64,000 nt of DNA from Dysgonomonas sp. BGC7 (GCF_001261735.1 NZ_CVRP01000010.1:62001-126000); one strand, 5' to 3'; shown: positions 10,501-19,826, counted from the first letter of the stretch. Notes: generated from the sequence alone by a model not told the origin. Program-made: numbers and translations.

Positions 10501-10766
10501 GATATACGGGTCATTATCCAAAAACAAATTCGGCATTTAATCGTGTAAGTACAGCATACCTGCGACTTAAAAGTGCAGAACTAGGTTATACATTACCTAA
10601 ACTAAGATCACTATCAGGTGCTAATTTACGTGTGTTTTTTAATGCCTACAACATATTTACTATAACAGGAGTGAAGTTTGTGGATCCGGAACATCCGGAT
10701 GACGATATGGGCAGAATGTATCCTATAAATAAAACCTATACTATAGGATTGTCTCTTGGTTTTTAG
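7587..10766 (+). CDS. SusC-family TonB-dependent outer membrane transporter
   Basis: 1059 aa. It imports oligosaccharides released at the cell surface through the outer membrane using TonB energy. Visible parts: signal peptide ending near LLAQ; the extra N-terminal carboxypeptidase-like domain typical of SusC (about 33-110); the TonB-box region DDVVVVGYGVQ; the plug domain (NPQNMLTGKISGVRV, DIRGMGTPLVIIDG, LKDASAAIYGVRSANG); and a long beta barrel ending in aromatic GLSLGF. The start has two adjacent ATG codons (7587 and 7590). The susD partner follows after 39 bases. The substrate is inferred from the neighbouring mannosidases. Confidence 0.95.
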   Translation: MMEKQCAKNFRSRVLLMLLILCAPLSLLAQNKKISGVVVDNNNETLIGVSITVKNANKSTGTVTDVDGRYTIEAASDATLVFSYIGFGTKEEKVAGRTQINVIMLVDNVVFDDVVVVGYGVQKKVTLSGAVAGVKGSEMLQTKNENPQNMLTGKISGVRVWQKSAEPGSYSANFDIRGMGTPLVIIDGIPRTIEDFQRINPNDIDDISVLKDASAAIYGVRSANGVVLVTTKNGKEGKMEISYNGSYTFQKPSGMPTLANAYDAMTLYNEKSMNNVNGGSIIYGQDAFDAFRNGTRRTTDWTSLLFSDYSPQTQHDISISGGNEKLKYFFGAGYFFQEGFFKSGDLNYNKFNLRSNINATIVKGLTLDVNLSGMADEQHNPYASSVNIIRNYWKQGVLYPAYADPENTMLNYDGLDLEQNTVAMIDSDISGYRKYKKKSFQSSASLNFDFATLDSNLKGLTAKALIGYDYHTNNNTIFRKEYYQYAYNSKTNSYDKKVYGDSSPSQIKREFYDKQQILSQFVLNYDRTFNELHKIGGLIGWETQKNDGDNFYGLKNLAFGTDHLLAGVEEGQMTGMSSKIGDYYDEAKSALIGRLNYDYGSRYIVEAQFRYDGSSRFAKGHKWGFFPSASAAWRLSEEPFFKSISALSFVEQLKFRTSYGILGDDLADSWDYEWLPGYTYPATGNNSEQGYYDNYAPGYIFGGQFVTGVTPKALPNEAITWYEAKTFNAGVDFDGWNSLFGFSLDYFDRRRSGLFARNTSEFPTVIGATAPNENKNSDRQFGLELELRHKNKINDLTYNIKGIATVTRTKYLTAVQNGPYKNSYDKWRKDNLNNRYQGVQFGYESAGRFNNWNDIWYYPIYTEKDVLPGDYKYQDWNGDGEINSQDEHPFAFDQTPWVNFSLNMNFQYKNFDLNLLFQGSALGSMEYKEPLYSIWGTNGGGTLKQYLDRWHPVDPTADPYDPATEWVSGYYGYTGHYPKTNSAFNRVSTAYLRLKSAELGYTLPKLRSLSGANLRVFFNAYNIFTITGVKFVDPEHPDDDMGRMYPINKTYTIGLSLGF

Positions 10767-10805
10767 ATTTTAATATTGAAAATAAGAAATAGCAAATAAA
10801 AACAT

Positions 10806-12866
10806 ATGAAAAAGTTATTTATTATATTATCCATATTGGGGAGTGTCTATCTTTCTTCGTGTGTCGATTTAGACATTACCCCTAAAAATGTAGTCAGTGA
10901 TGATGATTTACTGACTAACGAATCGGGAATGGATGTTTATATGGCACGGCTATATAGTTATATGCCTTTCGAGGATTTCAAGTATATGGCCGAATGGGGA
11001 TATGAGTATAATGGTTGGCTGGCTGCTACCGGAATAGAAGGAACCGGTGAGGCTGTAAATCGCGATGGTATTTCTAAATCATTTACCAGTGAAAGAACAA
11101 CTTACTGGAGCAGAGCTTTTGAAACACTTCGTGATGCCAACCACTTGATAGAAACACTTCCTAATTATAAGAGTAACCATACCGAAGCTGTTTACAACCA
11201 TTATTTAGGTGAAGCTTACTATGTGCGTGCAACAGTGTTCTATGCAATGGCTCGCCGATTCGGTGGCATTCCTTTGGTTACAAAAGTAATTCCGTATCCT
11301 GCAGAAGCATCAACATTGGAAGTTCCACGTGCAAGTGAAGAAGACACGTGGAATCAAATCTTAAATGATTTTGATAAAGCGATAGAGTTGATGCAACCTC
11401 AAAGCCTTAAGTCGGGATATTCTAACAAATATGTAGCTCTTGCTTTCAAATCGCAAGCAATGCTATATGCTGGATCTGTTGCAAAATATAATGAATCGGT
11501 ATCAGGCAGATTAACAGGTTTAGGAAAAAAGACAGGAGTACGGGTAATTGGTTTCGACAATGATAAATGGCAGGAAGCTTATAAGAAATATTTTACAGAA
11601 GCATATAAGGCCGCACGTCAGGTAATGACTGAGGGAGGTTACTCTCTTTATAAGAAGAAATGGAATGCTACTGATAAAGATGCCCAGTATCAAAATATGG
11701 TCGATATGTTTAGTGATCTGAGTAGTGAAGAAAATATCTATGTAAAGGAATATCTGTATCCTACATTGGCTCATGCTTATGATGCATATAGTTCTCCTTT
11801 TATATTCAGAAATCCATTATCGGCAGGAACATGTCCTACTCTCGATTTTGTAGAATTATTTGATGGTTTCGATCGTTACCCAAATGGAACAATTAAAGTA
11901 ACTTCAGGCGCTTCCAATACCGAAGGAAACTACTTACTATATGATACTCCTATGGATTTCTTTAAAAATGCAGAACCAAGGTTACGTGCTTATGTTATTT
12001 TCCCGGGAGATATGTTCAAAGGGAAAGAAATAGAAGTTCGTGGTGGAGTTTATACAGGTAATACCCCAATAAAACCATTATTTGAAAATTACTCTTATGC
12101 CAATGCAGAAGAACGCTACCAACAGTTGAAAGCATATACTCAAGCACCTAAAACATTGTATTTAAGCTCAAGAGAAGGTGCTGATCAGGAGCTTGTAAAC
12201 TACAATGGTAATCAGATGACTGCTGCCGGGGCTAATGGACCTTTCTATGATAATGGAGAAGCTACTGTAACCGGATTTTATGGACGTAAGTGGTTAAATC
12301 CAAATCCATCGGCAGAAATAGGAAATGGAAAATCGACTCAGCCATTTATTCTTATGCGCTATGCAGAAGTTTTACTAAATGCAGCGGAAGCTGCCATCGA
12401 ACTAAAACTGGCAGGAGTAGTATCTCCGGACGGATCTGATCTACAGCAGATAGCAACTGATGCTGTAAACGAAATTCGTGAACGTGCAGGGGCAACTGCA
12501 CTTACAGCTACAATCCCTGCTACAGAAGATGGACGCGATATAGTGCGTAAAGAACGTCGTAAAGAACTAGCTTTTGAACATAAAACAAAATGGGATCTAA
12601 GACGCTGGCGTGTATTACATTACGATGGACGCGATGGTTTCTGGGGCGAAAAAAGAGATAAAAACATGTATAGCAACAATGCCGATTTCCGTTTTCGCGG
12701 ACTATACCCATTCTTTTCTACTGCAACAGGAAAATACTTCTTTGATGCACATTACCAATGGGTTAGTGCAAAGAAGTATTCTTATAGTCCTCTCGATTAT
12801 TATTTTGAAATACCAAGTAATGAGGTTGCTAAGAGTTCTGTAATAGATCAACAACCAAATAGATAA
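10806..12866 (+). CDS. SusD-family starch-binding-like lipoprotein
   Basis: 686 aa. It forms the surface lid that binds glycan and delivers it to the SusC channel encoded just upstream. A lipobox (YLSSC) is followed by the SusD N-terminal pattern. Family blocks include YYVRATVFYAMARRFGGIPLV (helical TPR part), FILMRYAEVLLNAAEAAIE and the C-terminal RKERRKELAFEHKTKWDLRRW. It is longer than many SusD proteins. The gene lies between SusC and a DUF3823 lipoprotein with short gaps, so it is almost certainly in one transcript with them. Confidence 0.95.
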   Translation: MKKLFIILSILGSVYLSSCVDLDITPKNVVSDDDLLTNESGMDVYMARLYSYMPFEDFKYMAEWGYEYNGWLAATGIEGTGEAVNRDGISKSFTSERTTYWSRAFETLRDANHLIETLPNYKSNHTEAVYNHYLGEAYYVRATVFYAMARRFGGIPLVTKVIPYPAEASTLEVPRASEEDTWNQILNDFDKAIELMQPQSLKSGYSNKYVALAFKSQAMLYAGSVAKYNESVSGRLTGLGKKTGVRVIGFDNDKWQEAYKKYFTEAYKAARQVMTEGGYSLYKKKWNATDKDAQYQNMVDMFSDLSSEENIYVKEYLYPTLAHAYDAYSSPFIFRNPLSAGTCPTLDFVELFDGFDRYPNGTIKVTSGASNTEGNYLLYDTPMDFFKNAEPRLRAYVIFPGDMFKGKEIEVRGGVYTGNTPIKPLFENYSYANAEERYQQLKAYTQAPKTLYLSSREGADQELVNYNGNQMTAAGANGPFYDNGEATVTGFYGRKWLNPNPSAEIGNGKSTQPFILMRYAEVLLNAAEAAIELKLAGVVSPDGSDLQQIATDAVNEIRERAGATALTATIPATEDGRDIVRKERRKELAFEHKTKWDLRRWRVLHYDGRDGFWGEKRDKNMYSNNADFRFRGLYPFFSTATGKYFFDAHYQWVSAKKYSYSPLDYYFEIPSNEVAKSSVIDQQPNR

Positions 12867-12879
12867 AAAGAAATACAAT

Positions 12880-13695
12880 ATGAAAAAAATAGTTTTTTAT
12901 ACTTTTATATGTATACCACTTTTGCTCTGCTCATGCGATCTTCTCGAAAAAGATAATTATGAAGCACCGGAAGAAACAATAAAAGGAGAAGTGGTTGATG
13001 TGGCTACCGGAGAGAGAGTACTTACCGATCAGGGCAGTGAAGGCATTCGGGTACGCTTGACTGAATTAAGCTGGGGTACGAATGTTGAACACAATGATGA
13101 CTTTTATTGTATGGCGGATGGAACATTTCAAAATACCAAATTATTTAAAGGTAATTATCATATCGAACTAACCGGGCCATTTATTCCATTGACTCGCAAA
13201 GCAGAAGACGGAACAGTATTGGCAGATGAAAGCAAGACTATCGATATTGCCGGAGTTACGAATGTGAAATTTGAGGTTCAGCCTTTCTTAAAAATAGAAT
13301 GGGTTGATGAACCCACGATATCAGATGGTAAAGTTACCGCACATATACGTGTTAAAAGAGGTGTAGATAAAAACACATTCCGTGAGAAAATAGAACCTAT
13401 GGGTGGATATAGTGAGAGCTTCTTGAATCTTACGGATATTCAATTCTTTGTAAGCTACTCTTCATCTGTAGGGTATAGGTCACGTGACGAACGATGGTCG
13501 ACTCAAATAGAATATAGCGGTGATGAATTCGATACTCAGTTTGGTAAAATTATTACTCTTCAGTCGAGTGGAACTATTCCGGCAGGAAGAACAGTCTTTG
13601 TACGAGCAGCAGCACGTATAAATTATGCAACTCCTGTAGGAAGTGGAACCAGAAGATGGAATTATAATGAAGCAAAAGAGGCTTTAGTTCCATAA
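12880..13695 (+). CDS. DUF3823 domain lipoprotein
   Basis: 271 aa. A short signal peptide ends in a lipobox (LLLCSC). The rest reads as two beta domains: an N-terminal carboxypeptidase-like fold (about 35-110, IKGEVVDVATGERV, GTFQNTKLFKGNYHIEL) and a C-terminal domain ending in FVRAAARINY. Such DUF3823 proteins typically sit directly after SusD in glycan loci and are thought to be accessory surface glycan-binding proteins. It starts 13 bases after susD. Confidence 0.85.
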   Translation: MKKIVFYTFICIPLLLCSCDLLEKDNYEAPEETIKGEVVDVATGERVLTDQGSEGIRVRLTELSWGTNVEHNDDFYCMADGTFQNTKLFKGNYHIELTGPFIPLTRKAEDGTVLADESKTIDIAGVTNVKFEVQPFLKIEWVDEPTISDGKVTAHIRVKRGVDKNTFREKIEPMGGYSESFLNLTDIQFFVSYSSSVGYRSRDERWSTQIEYSGDEFDTQFGKIITLQSSGTIPAGRTVFVRAAARINYATPVGSGTRRWNYNEAKEALVP

Positions 13696-13711
13696 TATTC
13701 AATATATAAGG

Positions 13712-13760
13712 GTGTAAGGCTTGGTGTATATCTATAAAGTATTACGACTAAGCCTTATAC
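13712..13760 (+). terminator. Hairpin between DUF3823 and GH92 genes
   Basis: An 11-bp stem with one G-T pair (GTGTAAGGCTT, AAGCCTTATAC) closes a loop of about 27 bases and has no strong T run after it. It may be a partial terminator or an RNA-stabilising structure that separates the SusCD part from the mannosidase part. Confidence 0.4.
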
Positions 13761-13848
13761 TCTGTTAATAGACATATTGTAAGTAAACTTATTCAAATAA
13801 AGAATATATATTACATTAAGAGATAAACAATTTTAAATATAATAAGAG

Positions 13849-16173
13849 ATGAAACGACTTTTGATTTTATTGATGGGGATAACCCTTGTTGTAGGAAATA
13901 AAATAAAAGCCATAGACAAAGATCCGGTTGATTATGTGAGTACACTTGTCGGCAGTATGTCGAAGCGCGAACTATCCACAGGTAATACATATCCAGCTAT
14001 AGCACGCCCATGGGGTATGAACTTCTGGACACCTCAAACCAATGGAATGGGAGACGGATGGACTTATATGTACAATGCGGATAAAATAAGGGGGTTTAAA
14101 CAAACCCACCAGCCAAGTCCATGGATGAATGACTACGGGCAATTTTCGATAATGCCTATAACCGGTAAGCTGACATTTAAAGACGAAGAACGTGCCAGCT
14201 GGTTTTCACACAAAGCAGAGGTTGCAAAACCATATTACTATTCAGTCTATTTGGCAGACCATGATGTAACTGCCGAAATAGTACCAACGTCACGAGCGGC
14301 AATGTTTCGCTTTACTTTTCCTGAGAAGGAAAAATCGTATGTGGTCATAGATGCTTTCGATAACAATTCATACGTAAAAATTATTCCCGAAGAGAATAAA
14401 ATCATAGGTTATACAACAAAGAATACCGGAGGTGTTCCCGACAATTTCAAAAACTATTTTGTTATTGTAATGGATAAGCCTTTTACATATAAAGCAGCTG
14501 TTGGAGATAATAATATAAAAGAAAATCTATTGGAACTAGAGCATAATCATGCCGGAGCTATTATCGGATTTTCTACAAAAAGAGGAGAAGTTGTTCATGT
14601 CAGGGTAGCTTCATCTTTTATCAGTTTCGAACAAGCAGAACTTAATTTGAAAGAACTGGGCAACAATACTTTTGAAGAGGTGAAAGAACAAGGCAGGAGA
14701 GAATGGAATGAGGTATTGGGGAAGATTGTGGTTGAAGATGATAACATCGACAACTTGAGAACATTCTACTCCTGCCTTTATCGTTCAGTACTTTTTCCTC
14801 GTAGTTTCTATGAATATAATGCAAAAGGAGAAGTTGTACATTATAGTCCATTTAATGGAAAAGTATTGCCCGGATACATGTTTACCGATACAGGCTTTTG
14901 GGATACATTCCGCAGTCTTTTTCCTTTTCTCAATCTGATGTATCCTTCCATAAACGAAAAGATACAAGAAGGTCTGGTAAATACATATAACGAAAGCGGG
15001 TTCCTTCCCGAATGGGCAAGTCCGGGTCATAGACCTTGCATGGTTGGTAATAATTCAGCTTCGGTCGTAGCCGATGCTTATCTGAAAGGATTGAAAGGGT
15101 ACGATGCTGAAACTTTGTGGAAAGCAGTCGTACACGGAGCAAATGCGGTTCATCCCGAAGTTTCGTCCACAGGTCGCTTAGGATTCGAGTATTACAACAA
15201 GTTAGGTTATGTACCTTACAATGTAAATATTAATGAAAATGCAGCGCGTACTTTGGAATATGCATATGATGACTGGTGTATTTATCAATTTGGGAAAAGA
15301 CTAGGAAAACCCGATAAAGAAATAGAGATATATGCAAAGCGTGCAATGAACTATAAAAACCTTTACGATTCCGAGCATAAACTTATGCGTGGCAAAAATG
15401 AGGATGGTACTTTCCAGTCCCCATTCAACCCCTTGAAATGGGGAGATGCTTTTACCGAGGGTAATAGTTGGCACTATACATGGTCTGTTTTTCATGATCC
15501 TCAGGGATTGATTGATTTGATGGGAGGGAATAAAGGTTTTAATCAAATGATGGACTCTGTATTTAGTGTTCCGCCTTTGTTCGATGAGAGTTATTATGGT
15601 TCTGTAATACACGAAATACGAGAGATGCAGATTATGAATATGGGCAACTATGCTCATGGCAATCAGCCTATACAGCATATGATATATTTGTATAATTATT
15701 CGGCTCAACCGTGGAAAGCTCAATATTGGGTACGCGAGGTAATGGATAAGCTTTACAATGCTGCACCTGATGGCTATTGCGGCGATGAAGACAATGGACA
15801 GACATCCGCCTGGTATGTATTTTCAGCAATGGGTATGTATCCCGTAGCACCGGGTACAGATCAATATATACTTGGTTCTCCATTATTTAAAAAAGTTACA
15901 CTTAATCTTGAAAATGGAAAACAAGTAGTTATCGAATCAGAAAATAATAGCATTAAAAACAGATATGTACAATCTATGTCAGTAAATGGCAAAGACCACA
16001 CGAAAAACTTTTTAACTTATAAACAATTAACTGACGGAGTTATTGTTAAATTTGTAATGTCATCAGAACCGAATAAGGAAAGAGGTATCGCCGAATCAGA
16101 TGCTCCTTATTCTTTCTCTAAAGAACTGAAAGAGACGAATACTAAATTGTGGAAAAAAATAAACAAAAAATAA
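13849..16173 (+). CDS. GH92 alpha-mannosidase
   Basis: 774 aa. GH92 enzymes are calcium-dependent exo-acting alpha-mannosidases, mostly alpha-1,2 or alpha-1,3. The N-terminal beta domain shows the typical opening (VGSMSKRELSTGNTYPAIARPWGM, here given from residue 35 in part) and WTYMYNADKIRGFKQTHQPS. The (alpha/alpha)6 domain has DTFRSLFPFLNLMYP, and the signature GYCGDEDNGQTSAWYVFSA is at about residue 640. A cleavable signal peptide without a lipobox suggests the periplasm. It lies 1 base before GH125, so the two are translated from one message. Linkage preference cannot be read from the sequence. Confidence 0.93.
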   Translation: MKRLLILLMGITLVVGNKIKAIDKDPVDYVSTLVGSMSKRELSTGNTYPAIARPWGMNFWTPQTNGMGDGWTYMYNADKIRGFKQTHQPSPWMNDYGQFSIMPITGKLTFKDEERASWFSHKAEVAKPYYYSVYLADHDVTAEIVPTSRAAMFRFTFPEKEKSYVVIDAFDNNSYVKIIPEENKIIGYTTKNTGGVPDNFKNYFVIVMDKPFTYKAAVGDNNIKENLLELEHNHAGAIIGFSTKRGEVVHVRVASSFISFEQAELNLKELGNNTFEEVKEQGRREWNEVLGKIVVEDDNIDNLRTFYSCLYRSVLFPRSFYEYNAKGEVVHYSPFNGKVLPGYMFTDTGFWDTFRSLFPFLNLMYPSINEKIQEGLVNTYNESGFLPEWASPGHRPCMVGNNSASVVADAYLKGLKGYDAETLWKAVVHGANAVHPEVSSTGRLGFEYYNKLGYVPYNVNINENAARTLEYAYDDWCIYQFGKRLGKPDKEIEIYAKRAMNYKNLYDSEHKLMRGKNEDGTFQSPFNPLKWGDAFTEGNSWHYTWSVFHDPQGLIDLMGGNKGFNQMMDSVFSVPPLFDESYYGSVIHEIREMQIMNMGNYAHGNQPIQHMIYLYNYSAQPWKAQYWVREVMDKLYNAAPDGYCGDEDNGQTSAWYVFSAMGMYPVAPGTDQYILGSPLFKKVTLNLENGKQVVIESENNSIKNRYVQSMSVNGKDHTKNFLTYKQLTDGVIVKFVMSSEPNKERGIAESDAPYSFSKELKETNTKLWKKINKK

Positions 16174-16174
16174 T

Positions 16175-17632
16175 ATGAAAAAAAGATTATTATTCGCTCC
16201 TTTGTTTGCATCTCTCTTTATCGCTACAAATTCTATCAATGCGATGGATCTAAAATGCCCGCAAGACAATACTGTAGTAATTAGTAACAAATATATAAGC
16301 CAACGCCCTGCACTCAAAGACCGTTTGTTCAAATCGACTGCTATAGAAAAGGAAATAGTAAGAATAAAAGCTCTATTAAAAAATCCAAAGTTAGCATGGA
16401 TGTTCGAAAACTGCTATCCCAATACACTCGATACAACAGTTCGTTTCGAGAAAAAAGATGGAAAACCTGATACTAGCGTGTATACAGGAGATATTCATGC
16501 CATGTGGTTACGCGATTCGGGAGCTCAGGTATATCCCTATATACAATTGGCCAATGATGATGCGGCTCTAAAGGAAATGCTTGTCGGTACAATCCTGCGA
16601 CAGTTCAATTCTATAAATCTCGATCCGTATGCAAATGCATTTTATACCGATACAAATGAAGTCGGACATTGGGCCAGTGATATAACTGATATGAAACCGG
16701 GGGTACACGAGCGTAAGTGGGAAATAGACTCTCAGTGTTATCCTATTCGTTTGGCCTATGCATATTGGAAGAAGACAGGAGATGCAAGTATCTTTCAAGA
16801 AGAATGGTTAGCTGCGATTAAGAATATATTGAATACATTAAAAGAGCAACAACGTAAAACCGGTGTGGGACCTTATACATTTCAGCGTAAAACAGAAAGA
16901 GCCTTGGATACTTTAAACAATGATGGTAAAGGAGCTCCCGTAAAGCCTGTTGGATTGATAGTCTCGTCCTTCCGTCCTTCCGATGATGCCACTACTTTAC
17001 AGTTTCTTGTACCATCTAATTTTTTTGCTGTGTCATCACTAAAAAAAGCAGCCGAAATACTGACAACTGTAAATGATAATAGAGGATTGGCTAACGAATG
17101 CTCTGATTTAGCAAATGAAGTAGAATTAGCATTAAAAAAGTATGCTGTATATAATCATCCTAAATATGGTGAAATTTACGCATTTGAAGTAGATGGGTTT
17201 GGCAATTATTTATTAATGGATGATGCCAATGTACCGAGCCTTCTTGCTATGCCTTATCTCGGCGACATCGACGTCAATGATCCCATCTATCAGAATACGC
17301 GTCGTTTTGTGTGGAGCGAAGACAACCCATATTTCTTTAAAGGAAAAGACGGAGAAGGCATTGGTGGCCCCCATATAGGATACGATATGGCCTGGCCTAT
17401 GAGTATTATGATGAAAGCATTCACCAGCCAATCAGATGAAGAAATAAAATGGTGTATAGAAACTTTGATGAAAACTGATGCTGATACAGGATTTATGCAC
17501 GAGTCATTCAATGTCAATGATCATTACAATTTTACTCGTCCTTGGTTTGCCTGGCAAAATACTTTATTTGGCGAATTAATAATCAAATTGGTAAACGAAG
17601 GTAAAATTAATTTGCTCAATAGTATAAAATAA
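16175..17632 (+). CDS. GH125 exo-alpha-1,6-mannosidase
   Basis: 485 aa with a signal peptide ending near SINAM. GH125 enzymes remove alpha-1,6-linked mannose from non-reducing ends. Family blocks: FENCYPNTLDTTVRF, YTGDIHAMWLRDSGAQ, the aspartate in HERKWEIDSQCYP and the C-terminal TGFMHESFNVNDHYNFTR with PWFAWQNTLFGELI. It follows GH92 after 1 base. Together GH76, GH92 and GH125 give backbone cutting, side-chain trimming and backbone exo-digestion of an alpha-mannan. A strong terminator follows. Confidence 0.93.
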   Translation: MKKRLLFAPLFASLFIATNSINAMDLKCPQDNTVVISNKYISQRPALKDRLFKSTAIEKEIVRIKALLKNPKLAWMFENCYPNTLDTTVRFEKKDGKPDTSVYTGDIHAMWLRDSGAQVYPYIQLANDDAALKEMLVGTILRQFNSINLDPYANAFYTDTNEVGHWASDITDMKPGVHERKWEIDSQCYPIRLAYAYWKKTGDASIFQEEWLAAIKNILNTLKEQQRKTGVGPYTFQRKTERALDTLNNDGKGAPVKPVGLIVSSFRPSDDATTLQFLVPSNFFAVSSLKKAAEILTTVNDNRGLANECSDLANEVELALKKYAVYNHPKYGEIYAFEVDGFGNYLLMDDANVPSLLAMPYLGDIDVNDPIYQNTRRFVWSEDNPYFFKGKDGEGIGGPHIGYDMAWPMSIMMKAFTSQSDEEIKWCIETLMKTDADTGFMHESFNVNDHYNFTRPWFAWQNTLFGELIIKLVNEGKINLLNSIK

Positions 17633-17723
17633 TTTCGAAGAAGAAATACGATATAACATCAAAATTTAATAATAGAATATTTTCTAATAATTTAGAGGAT
17701 TTAATTCGACTGATAATAAAAAT

Positions 17724-17757
17724 AAGGACATACATCTAGTGTGTCCTTGTTTTTTTT
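17724..17757 (+). terminator. Terminator of the mannan operon
   Basis: A 10-bp stem (AAGGACATAC, GTGTGTCCTT, one G-T pair) with a 5-base loop is followed by GTTTTTTTT. It lies 92 bases after the GH125 stop. Confidence 0.85.
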
Positions 17758-17930
17758 ATGTCTTTCGAAGATGTGTTTTGTTCCAAAATGAATAATTCTT
17801 CTTTATATTTAATGCAAACGGATTGCTTTACATTTTAATAATTCTAATTTATCATAGATTTTATATACAATACTGATCTTTTTATACAACAATAAAAACA
17901 TGCTGACATACTGTTGTCAAACAGGGGTAA

Positions 17931-17938
17931 TATATTTG
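17931..17938 (+). promoter_or_regulatory. Probable -7 promoter element for the VOC gene
   Basis: TATATTTG fits the Bacteroidetes TAnnTTTG element and lies 33 bases before the VOC start. The nearest upstream TTG (17914) is only 14 bases away, so the -33 element is not convincing. The rest of 17633-17970 contains the terminator and nothing else I can name. Confidence 0.5.
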
Positions 17939-17970
17939 CATTGTAGTTAAATTTAAAAAACATTACAATT

Positions 17971-18375
17971 ATGAAAATTAAACCTTACCTGTCATTTAAT
18001 GGCAATGCAGAAGAAGCACTAACTTTTTATGCCGGAGTATTTAATGGAATTATCAGAGAAATTTGTCGCTATGGAGAATACAAGGAAATGGAAAGCCCGG
18101 CTGAATACAAAGACAAGATAATCCACAGTGATTTTGACTTTAACGGCTGTGGCATCAGTATGGCAGATGCAATACCCGGAACAAGAACAGACTTCGGTTC
18201 TTTAGGGCATACAATTACAGTATTCTGCGACACCGAACAACAACTGAGATATATTTATGGAAAGCTCTCTGTCGGGGGAGAAGTCAAATGTGAACTTAGC
18301 CAGCCACCTTATGCCAAACTATATGCTGAGATTGTCGATAAATTTGGCGTACTTTGGGCATTGATTATAGAATAA
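17971..18375 (+). CDS. VOC/PhnB-like (glyoxalase superfamily) protein
   Basis: 134 aa. It begins MKIKPYLSFNGNAEEALTFY, the usual opening of PhnB/YjdN-type members of the vicinal oxygen chelate superfamily, and has the paired beta-alpha-beta pattern (SDFDFNGCGISMADA, HTITVFCDTEQQL, LWALII at the end). The substrate is unknown; these proteins are often annotated as 3-demethylubiquinone methyltransferase-like without enzymatic proof. It is first in a three-gene unit with a WYL regulator (10-base gap) and a GyrI-like protein. Confidence 0.85.
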   Translation: MKIKPYLSFNGNAEEALTFYAGVFNGIIREICRYGEYKEMESPAEYKDKIIHSDFDFNGCGISMADAIPGTRTDFGSLGHTITVFCDTEQQLRYIYGKLSVGGEVKCELSQPPYAKLYAEIVDKFGVLWALIIE

Positions 18376-18385
18376 CATTGACAAA

Positions 18386-19327
18386 GTGAACAAAGACTTA
18401 AACCGACTCGACCGCATATCGGCACTTTTGGTGCAACTCCAATCTCGTCCGATTGTAAAATCTTCTGAGATGGCAGAACGCTTCAGTGTGAGCCAACGTA
18501 CTATCTATAGGGATATACGCACCTTGTCGGAAGCAGGAGTACCCATATGCGGTAATTCGGGAGTCGGTTATTCTTTGGTCGAAGGTTACAGGTTGCCTTC
18601 ACTTATGTTCACAAAGGAAGAAGCAATCGCTTTCCTTACCGCCGAAAAAATCATCGAGCAGCTTACTGATACCCAAAATAGTAACTACTTTCGTCAGGGA
18701 ATGGATAAGATACGTGCTGCATTGCGTGCTGTGGATAAGAAATACCTTCACGATATGGATAACACCATTGCAGTATATAAAAGCCGGAATGCAGGTGAAA
18801 GCCTACCCAACCTGATGCAAGTAATTCTAAGTAGCATAAACGATAAACAGATTGTAGAAATCGACTATACTAATGCTGATGACAATACAAGTAAGCGGGC
18901 ATTGGAAGCTGTAGGTATAACTTATTCACATCCTCGCTGGTATCTGTCGGCCTGGTGCCACTTGCGGGAGGAATATCGAATGTTCAGACTCGATCGTATC
19001 AGAAATATAAAGACAATAGGTGATGAGCATACAAAGGTACATCCGCCTTTAGAGTCCCTACTCGGATGTGACGATCCACAATGTTTGACAGAAGTTATTT
19101 TGCATACAAGTAAAGAAGTTGCCAGACATTATGCTGACCGATGTTATTTTATGGGACTGACACATGAGAAAGAGCTTGCAGATAGAAGAGTAGAACAGAC
19201 ATATATGGCCTATTCACTCGAAAGTCTGGCTAGATGGGTATTGGCAAATGCCGATACAACAACAGTGGTTAAACCTACTGAAGTAAAAAATATTATTAAA
19301 CAAATCATTCAAAAATTAGACTTATGA
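18386..19327 (+). CDS. YafY-type HTH regulator with WYL domain
   Basis: 313 aa. GTG start at 18386, chosen because no in-frame ATG precedes the HTH. The N-terminal winged helix of the HTH_11 type is clear (RISALLVQLQSRPIVKSSEM, then FSVSQRTIYRDIRTLSEAG), and a WYL-type ligand-binding domain follows at about 145-230 (VEIDYTNADD, HPRWYLSAWCHLREEYRMFRLDRI). It probably regulates its own three-gene unit. The last four bases overlap the start of the next gene (ATGA). Confidence 0.88.
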   Translation: MNKDLNRLDRISALLVQLQSRPIVKSSEMAERFSVSQRTIYRDIRTLSEAGVPICGNSGVGYSLVEGYRLPSLMFTKEEAIAFLTAEKIIEQLTDTQNSNYFRQGMDKIRAALRAVDKKYLHDMDNTIAVYKSRNAGESLPNLMQVILSSINDKQIVEIDYTNADDNTSKRALEAVGITYSHPRWYLSAWCHLREEYRMFRLDRIRNIKTIGDEHTKVHPPLESLLGCDDPQCLTEVILHTSKEVARHYADRCYFMGLTHEKELADRRVEQTYMAYSLESLARWVLANADTTTVVKPTEVKNIIKQIIQKLDL

Positions 19328-19797
19328 AAATAAATAGTACAGAAATAAAGAGCCTTGAACCGATAAAAACAATTGCAATCTCACATATTGGTGATTACTC
19401 AGGTATTGGTGATGTATTTGAGAAATTGGCTGTATGGGCAGGGGAAAATAACCTTTGGGCAGCTTCTCCTAAAATGGCAGGAGTTTATCATAACGATCCG
19501 AGGTATACTCCTGTCGAAGAATTAAGGTCGGAAGCTTGCCTTGAAGACCTATCCGGTATTAAACCCGGAGCAGGAATGAAGCATTACACCATAAGCGGAG
19601 GTAAATATTTTGTGATGCAGGTAGAAGTAATGATGGCTGAATATCATGAGGCTTGGACACAAGTTTATACTGTCATTAACGAAAAAGGCTACGAATGCGA
19701 TACATGTGACCATTATGAACTGTATGTGAGTTGTGCAGGCGATACTCAGGATCCCGATGCACCTTGGGTTGTAGACTTGTGTATTCCTATAAAATAA
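19324..19797 (+). CDS. GyrI-like / AraC effector-binding domain protein
   Basis: 157 aa. A stand-alone effector-binding (GyrI-like, SOUL-type) domain: the opening gives KTIAISHIGDYSGIGDVFEKL, then AGVYHNDPRYTP, KPGAGMKHYTISGGKYFVM and a closing DLCIPIK strand. Members bind small hydrophobic molecules, or in E. coli DNA gyrase. The start overlaps the WYL regulator by 4 bases, so translation is coupled; it may buffer or sense the same compound as the regulator. The family call is good, the ligand unknown. Confidence 0.85.
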   Translation: MKINSTEIKSLEPIKTIAISHIGDYSGIGDVFEKLAVWAGENNLWAASPKMAGVYHNDPRYTPVEELRSEACLEDLSGIKPGAGMKHYTISGGKYFVMQVEVMMAEYHEAWTQVYTVINEKGYECDTCDHYELYVSCAGDTQDPDAPWVVDLCIPIK

Positions 19798-19826
19798 GAC
19801 TTAGATATCTGATAAATAAAATTAAT

